A stretch of DNA of 64,000 nucleotides from Sulfurospirillum sp001602955 (lineage in GTDB: Bacteria > Campylobacterota > Campylobacteria > Campylobacterales > Sulfurospirillaceae): the NCBI GenBank assembly GCA_001602955.1, contig LVAC01000019.1:181462-245461 (forward strand), written 5' to 3'. A model generated the notes under the pieces. The model did no database searches, had not been told where the DNA came from, and saw nothing but the letters and a program-made list of their open reading frames with translations. Positions 60,337 to 64,000 of this stretch are shown here, in pieces (within the stretch, counting starts at the first letter, position 1; every line of letters starts with the position of its first letter). The position numbers and the translations under genes were made by a program.

Positions 60337-61080
60337 ATGAAATTTAGCGGAAAAAATGTTTTAGTTACGGGTGCGGCAAGCGGTATCGGTCAAGAGATCG
60401 CCTTGACGTTAGCGCAATACGGGTTAAAAGTCTGGATCAACTATCGTTCACGCCCCGAGCAAGCCGACGCAATCAAAGCGCAAATCGAAGCAAACGGCGG
60501 CGTAGCGGCAGTCATCGGCTTTGACGTTGCGGACGAAGAAGCCTTTGTCGAAGGTATCAAAACGATCGTCGATAGCGACGGAGAACTCTCGTATTTGGTC
60601 AACAATGCGGGTATTACCAACGATAAATTGGCAATTCGTATGAAAAAAGAGGATTTTACGTCCGTCATCGATATCAATCTGACGTCGGCGTTCGTAGGAT
60701 GCCGTGAAGCACTTAAAGCGATGAGTAAAAAGCGTTTCGGAAGCGTCGTCAATATCGCTTCGATCGTCGGCGAAACGGGTAATGCGGGACAAGTCAATTA
60801 CAGTGCGAGCAAAGGCGGTTTGATTGCGATGACCAAAAGTTTCGCACAAGAAGGAAGCGCCAGAGACGTACGTTTTAACGCCGTAACCCCCGGTTTTATT
60901 GCGACGGAAATGACCGATAAACTAAGCGACGAGATTAAAGAAAGTTATACGTCGAAGATTCCGTTGAAGCGTTTCGGAACGCCTAAGGACATCGCAGAAG
61001 CGGTTGCTTTTTTACTCAGCGATAGTGCCGCGTACATCACGGGAGAAGTGCTAAAAGTCAACGGCGGCATGTACATGTAA
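60337..61080 (+). CDS. fabG: 3-oxoacyl-ACP reductase FabG
   Basis: The NADPH-dependent reductase of fatty acid elongation. The 247 residues contain VTGAASGIGQEIALTL near 9, NNAGITNDKL near 88, NIASIVGETGNAG near 138 and the catalytic YSASKGG near 153, ending in the standard VLKVNGGMYM. AAAGGAA precedes the ATG. It lies 35 bp after gpmI and 67 bp before acpP. Confidence 0.95.
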   Translation: MKFSGKNVLVTGAASGIGQEIALTLAQYGLKVWINYRSRPEQADAIKAQIEANGGVAAVIGFDVADEEAFVEGIKTIVDSDGELSYLVNNAGITNDKLAIRMKKEDFTSVIDINLTSAFVGCREALKAMSKKRFGSVVNIASIVGETGNAGQVNYSASKGGLIAMTKSFAQEGSARDVRFNAVTPGFIATEMTDKLSDEIKESYTSKIPLKRFGTPKDIAEAVAFLLSDSAAYITGEVLKVNGGMYM

Positions 61081-61113
61081 GCGATGCCAAATTCAAATTA
61101 AAGTTTTTTTTGA

Positions 61114-61119
61114 TAAAAT
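61114..61119 (+). promoter_or_regulatory. -10 element upstream of acpP
   Basis: TAAAAT follows a run of eight T residues (61104-61111), 28 bp before the acpP ATG. T-rich upstream elements in place of a -35 are typical for vegetative promoters in this phylum. An AAAGGAG ribosome site follows. Confidence 0.5.
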
Positions 61120-61147
61120 AGTGAAAATTTTTTAAAGGAGCTATTAA

Positions 61148-61378
61148 ATGGCACTATTCGATGATGTAAAAGCGGTCGTTGTTGAACAATTAAACGTAAA
61201 TCCCGACGAGGTAAAAGAAGAGTCAAAATTTGTAGAAGATTTGGGCGCGGACTCTTTGGACGTTGTAGAACTCGTTATGGCACTTGAAGAGAAATTCGAT
61301 ATCGAAATTCCCGACACCGACGCTGAAAAAATCGTCACCGTCAAAGATGCAATGTCTTACATTGAAGCACACAAATAA
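61148..61378 (+). CDS. acpP: Acyl carrier protein AcpP
   Basis: The 76-residue acidic carrier of fatty acid synthesis. The phosphopantetheine is attached to S36 in DLGADSLDVVELVM. Size, the four-helix pattern and the IPDTDAEKIVTVKDA segment near 54 are standard. It has its own -10 and a strong AAAGGAG site, as suits a very abundant protein; a hairpin lies between it and fabF. Confidence 0.97.
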   Translation: MALFDDVKAVVVEQLNVNPDEVKEESKFVEDLGADSLDVVELVMALEEKFDIEIPDTDAEKIVTVKDAMSYIEAHK

Positions 61379-61393
61379 TTTCATAACGCATAA

Positions 61394-61411
61394 AGCCCGT
61401 TTGATCGGGCT
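61394..61411 (+). terminator. Hairpin between acpP and fabF
   Basis: AGCCCG and CGGGCT pair around TTTGAT, 15 bp after the acpP stop. No T-run follows. It could stabilise the acpP message or reduce read-through to fabF. Confidence 0.45.
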
Positions 61412-61449
61412 CTCCTACTCCCCATTAGATCACAAAAGAGGATAAAAAT

Positions 61450-62658
61450 TTGAAAAGAGTCGTTGTTACCGGTATAGGAATGATTAATTCACTGGGTTTG
61501 GATAAAGAGAGTTCTTTTAAAGCTATCGTTGAAGGTCAATGTGGCATTAAAAGCATTAGTTCGTTTGACGCGACCGAACATTCTGTGACTATCGCCGGCG
61601 AGATCATCGGCTTTGATCCCAATACGATTATGAATCCCAAAGAAGTCAAAAAAGCCGACCGCTTTATTCAGTTGGGTCTTGCCGCAGCGAAAGAAGCGAT
61701 GCATGATGCGAAATTTGAAAGTTTTGAGTCCGAGCGTTTCGGTGTCAGTTCGGCTTCGGGTATCGGTGGATTGATCGTCATCGAAAAAAACTCCGTGATC
61801 GTCAATACCGCAGGCCCTCGTAAAATTTCTCCGTTTTTTATTCCTTCCGCGTTAATTAACATGTTAGGCGGTATGGTTTCGATCGAGTACGGTTTAAAAG
61901 GACCGAACCTCTCTTCGGTCACGGCATGTGCGGCGGGAACGCATGCGATTAGCGACGCAACGAAAACGATTTTAACGGGCGGTGCGAAAAAAATGCTTGT
62001 CGTCGGTGCCGAAGCGGCGATTTGTGCGGCGGGTATCGGCGGATTTTCGTCGATGAAAGCACTTTCTACGCGCAACGACGATCCCCAACGTGCTTCACGT
62101 CCGTTTGATGCGGAGCGTGACGGTTTCATTATGGGCGAGGGTGCGGGGGCGTTAGTCCTCGAGCTTTACGACGATGCGGTCGCTAGAGGTGCGCACATTT
62201 ACGGCGAAGTGGTCGGATTCGGTGAAAGTGCCGACGCCAGCCATATTACCTCTCCGAGTATGGACGGTCCTTACCGCGCGATGAAAGCAGCGTACGAAAT
62301 GGCGGGTTCTCCTTGTATCGATTATATCAATGCACACGGAACCAGCACGCCGGCAAACGATAAAAACGAAACGGCCGCGATTAAAGAGCTTTTCGGTGCA
62401 AACGTACCGCAAATCAGCTCTACCAAAGGTCAAATCGGTCACTGCTTGGGTGCGGCGGGTGCGATCGAAGCGGTTATTTGCCTTATGGCGATGCGCGATG
62501 AAATTTTGCCTCCGACGATCAATTACGAAAATCCCGATCCTGAATGCGATTTGGATTATATCCCCAATACGGCTCGAAAATGCAAAGCTCACTATATTAT
62601 GAGTAACTCATTCGGCTTTGGCGGAACCAACGGCTCCGTCATTTTTAAGCGCGTATAA
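61450..62658 (+). CDS. fabF: 3-oxoacyl-ACP synthase II FabF
   Basis: The condensing enzyme that extends acyl-ACP with malonyl-ACP. The 402 residues carry the thiolase-type triad: C160 in VTACAAGTHA, His in NAHGTSTPANDKNE near 298 and His in GQIGHCLGAAGAIE near 332, with SNSFGFGGTNGSV at the end. It starts with TTG, preceded by AGAGGA. Length is normal. Confidence 0.95.
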   Translation: MKRVVVTGIGMINSLGLDKESSFKAIVEGQCGIKSISSFDATEHSVTIAGEIIGFDPNTIMNPKEVKKADRFIQLGLAAAKEAMHDAKFESFESERFGVSSASGIGGLIVIEKNSVIVNTAGPRKISPFFIPSALINMLGGMVSIEYGLKGPNLSSVTACAAGTHAISDATKTILTGGAKKMLVVGAEAAICAAGIGGFSSMKALSTRNDDPQRASRPFDAERDGFIMGEGAGALVLELYDDAVARGAHIYGEVVGFGESADASHITSPSMDGPYRAMKAAYEMAGSPCIDYINAHGTSTPANDKNETAAIKELFGANVPQISSTKGQIGHCLGAAGAIEAVICLMAMRDEILPPTINYENPDPECDLDYIPNTARKCKAHYIMSNSFGFGGTNGSVIFKRV

Positions 62659-62667
62659 GGACAAAGA

Positions 62668-63606
62668 GTGGCAACCTATTTAGAGTTTGAAAACGGTATT
62701 AAGCAAATCGACGAAGATATTGCCGGTGCAAAAATCAAAGGCGATGCGCATGCCGTTGAAATCTTGGAAAAGAATCTCGCCAAAGAGATCTCTAAAACCT
62801 ATAAAAATCTCAGCGAATACCAAAAACTTCAACTCGCCCGCCATCCCGATCGTCCGTACGCTTTGGACTATATTCGAGGTTTGTTGAAAGAGAGTTACGA
62901 AGTTCACGGAGATCGTAATTTTGCCGATGATGCTGCAATTGTCGGCTATATCGGCTATTTAGCCGGACGAAAGACGATGATTATCGGCGAACAAAAAGGG
63001 CGCGGTACTAAAAATAAAATCAAACGAAATTTCGGTATGCCGCATCCTGAAGGCTATCGAAAAGCATTGCGTTTGGCAAAGATGGCGGAAAAATTTAACC
63101 TGCCTATCTTGTTTTTGATCGACACTCCGGGTGCGTATCCGGGGATTGCGGCGGAAGAACGCGGTCAAAGCGAAGCAATTGCCAAAAACCTTTTGGAATT
63201 GAGTCGATTGAATACTCAAAGTGTTGCCGTCGTGATCGGAGAGGGCGGAAGCGGCGGTGCTTTAGCCATAGGCGTTGCCGACCGTGTGGCGATGATGCGA
63301 TATTCCGTTTTTTCCGTTATTTCTCCGGAAGGATGTGCCGCCATTTTATGGAACGACCCTTCTAAGCAGGAAAATGCGACCAAGGCGATGAAAATCACCG
63401 CAGACGATCTTTACGGATTGAAATTAATCGATGCCATCGTCGACGAACCGCTTGTCGGCGGTCATCGCGACAAAGAGAGCGCGATTAAGGCTTTGGGAGA
63501 TTATTTCATTACATCGTTAAAAGAGTTAGATCAATTGAGCGATCAAGAACGTATGGATAAGCGTTACGAAAAGATTCTTTCTGTTGGAGCCTACGAAGAA
63601 CGCTAA
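62668..63606 (+). CDS. accA: Acetyl-CoA carboxylase carboxyltransferase alpha subunit AccA
   Basis: Transfers the carboxyl group from biotin to acetyl-CoA, with AccD. The 312 residues contain RHPDRPYALDYI near 58, GDRNFADDAAIVGYI near 80, FGMPHPEGYRKALRLAKMAE near 121, DTPGAYPGIAAEERGQSEAI near 152 and GEGGSGGALAIGV near 191. GTG start ten bases after the fabF stop. The biotin carboxylase partner would lie elsewhere or be the gene at 11391. Confidence 0.96.
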   Translation: MATYLEFENGIKQIDEDIAGAKIKGDAHAVEILEKNLAKEISKTYKNLSEYQKLQLARHPDRPYALDYIRGLLKESYEVHGDRNFADDAAIVGYIGYLAGRKTMIIGEQKGRGTKNKIKRNFGMPHPEGYRKALRLAKMAEKFNLPILFLIDTPGAYPGIAAEERGQSEAIAKNLLELSRLNTQSVAVVIGEGGSGGALAIGVADRVAMMRYSVFSVISPEGCAAILWNDPSKQENATKAMKITADDLYGLKLIDAIVDEPLVGGHRDKESAIKALGDYFITSLKELDQLSDQERMDKRYEKILSVGAYEER

Positions 63607-63644
63607 GCGCGTTTTTGTGTGTGAGCCTTTTTACTGCATACTAT

Positions 63645-63673
63645 AAAAAAAGAGCCATGCACGTGCATGGCTC
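63645..63673 (-). terminator. Strong terminator of the cytochrome c1 gene, perhaps bidirectional
   Basis: A perfect 22-bp palindrome (63652-63673) with arm GAGCCATGCAC is preceded by a run of seven A on the plus strand, which is a T-run for minus-strand transcription. It lies between the convergent accA and cytochrome c1 genes. On the plus side only a C/T-rich tract follows. Confidence 0.8.
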
Positions 63674-63687
63674 CTCTTCTTTGCACG

Positions 63688-64000
63688 TTAGTGCACTTCT
63701 CTCCAGATTTTGACTTTCCAAGCAAACGCAAGAAGCGTGAAAAGTACCATATAGCCGATTAACTTATAACCGAGGTCTTCGCGTTCGGCTTTTTTACGAT
63801 CGCCGACTTTCTCCATATAAGAGATCACTTGATTTTGCGCTTTTTCGGTTAAACCTACACGCGGCATCGACGTACCCGCCAACTGTTTTTGAGGATTGTT
63901 GATGAACGTTGAAAGGTACTCGTCGCTCTTCGCACGAATCATAATCGAAAGATCCGGAGGCAAGGTTCCCATATACGCGGTTAATGCCGCTTTATCCGAA
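63688..64000 (-). CDS. petC: Cytochrome c1 subunit of the bc1 complex, C-terminal part
   Basis: The last about 104 residues of a minus-strand gene that continues past the right edge. The visible part contains YMGTLPPDLSIMIRAKSDEY and MPRVGLTEKAQNQVI, typical of cytochrome c1 in this phylum. It ends in a single C-terminal membrane anchor (about LIGYMVLFTLLAFAWKVKIW) and a short charged tail. The Pro-Pro-Asp-Leu and Met-Pro elements fit the region around the axial methionine. The heme-binding CxxCH site is outside the window. An ATG at 63972 is internal, since the frame stays open to the edge. Confidence 0.8.
   Translation of the reverse strand, partial: SDKAALTAYMGTLPPDLSIMIRAKSDEYLSTFINNPQKQLAGTSMPRVGLTEKAQNQVISYMEKVGDRKKAEREDLGYKLIGYMVLFTLLAFAWKVKIWREVH

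Noticed and set aside
1..64000. CRISPR arrays, insertion sequences, transposases, prophage genes
   Set aside because: I saw no regularly spaced repeats with unique spacers, no transposase motifs and no phage structural genes anywhere in the window.

Overview
The window looks like a chromosome segment of a Campylobacterota (epsilonproteobacterial) bacterium, most probably Sulfurospirillum or a close relative. The reasons are the right-hand order mraY/murD divergent from gpmI-fabG-acpP-fabF-accA with a petC-type cytochrome c1 beyond it, a CiaB-family gene, frequent TTG/GTG starts and moderate GC with AT-rich promoters. The genus is inference; nothing in the window proves it.

Left part (1-17 kb), housekeeping and signalling: a partial YgiD-type dioxygenase; a phosphate uptake operon pstSCAB on the minus strand; a spacer with a 113-bp tandem repeat; a second, divergent PstS-like protein followed by an unknown helical exported protein; a DUF188 (YaiI) protein; a degenerate GGDEF-PilZ-like protein; MetY; a CiaB homologue with a zinc-protease motif; a biotin carboxylase (AccC/PycA type); a FetB-type permease; a solute-binding protein; a Cys-rich lipoprotein; and an EAL-CBS-GGDEF protein whose Shine-Dalgarno sequence can be buried in a hairpin.

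Middle part (17.2-56.2 kb), one accessory block: 34 plus-strand genes, nearly all overlapping or within 45 bp of the next, making a surface polysaccharide (O-antigen). It holds galE; dTDP-rhamnose synthesis (rfbA, rfbC, rfbD, rfbB); an ABC exporter (Wzm, plus Wzt with a C-terminal sugar-recognition domain); a TylF-like methyltransferase; a CMP-sugar synthetase fused to an RraA-like aldolase domain; a module with nucleotidyltransferase, flippase-like protein, HAD-GT2 fusion, kinase and membrane protein; a 1480-residue protein built like the chain polymerase/terminator WbbB; gmd; the CDP-3,6-dideoxyhexose genes rfbF, rfbG, an SDR and rfbH; several GtrA/GtrB/GT-C-like membrane glycosylation sets; three acyltransferases; a GMC oxidoreductase; and WbaP, which starts synthesis on undecaprenyl phosphate. 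No Wzx, Wzy or WaaL is visible, so export is most likely ABC-dependent. The centre of the block is clearly more AT-rich than the flanks.

Right part (56.3-64 kb), core genes: tRNA-Phe(GAA), murD and mraY on the minus strand; gpmI, fabG, acpP, fabF and accA on the plus strand; and the 3' end of a cytochrome c1 gene on the minus strand, with a strong hairpin between the last two.

The most interesting proposal is a capped, length-controlled O-antigen. The fused CMP-synthetase/aldolase would make an activated 2-keto-3-deoxy acid, the Kdo-transferase-like N-terminus of the 1480-residue protein would add it as a chain terminator with its coiled coil as a ruler, and Wzt would recognise the finished end. 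A second notable signal is a short dispersed motif, TTACATGTCA and its palindromic variants, far above chance across the window.
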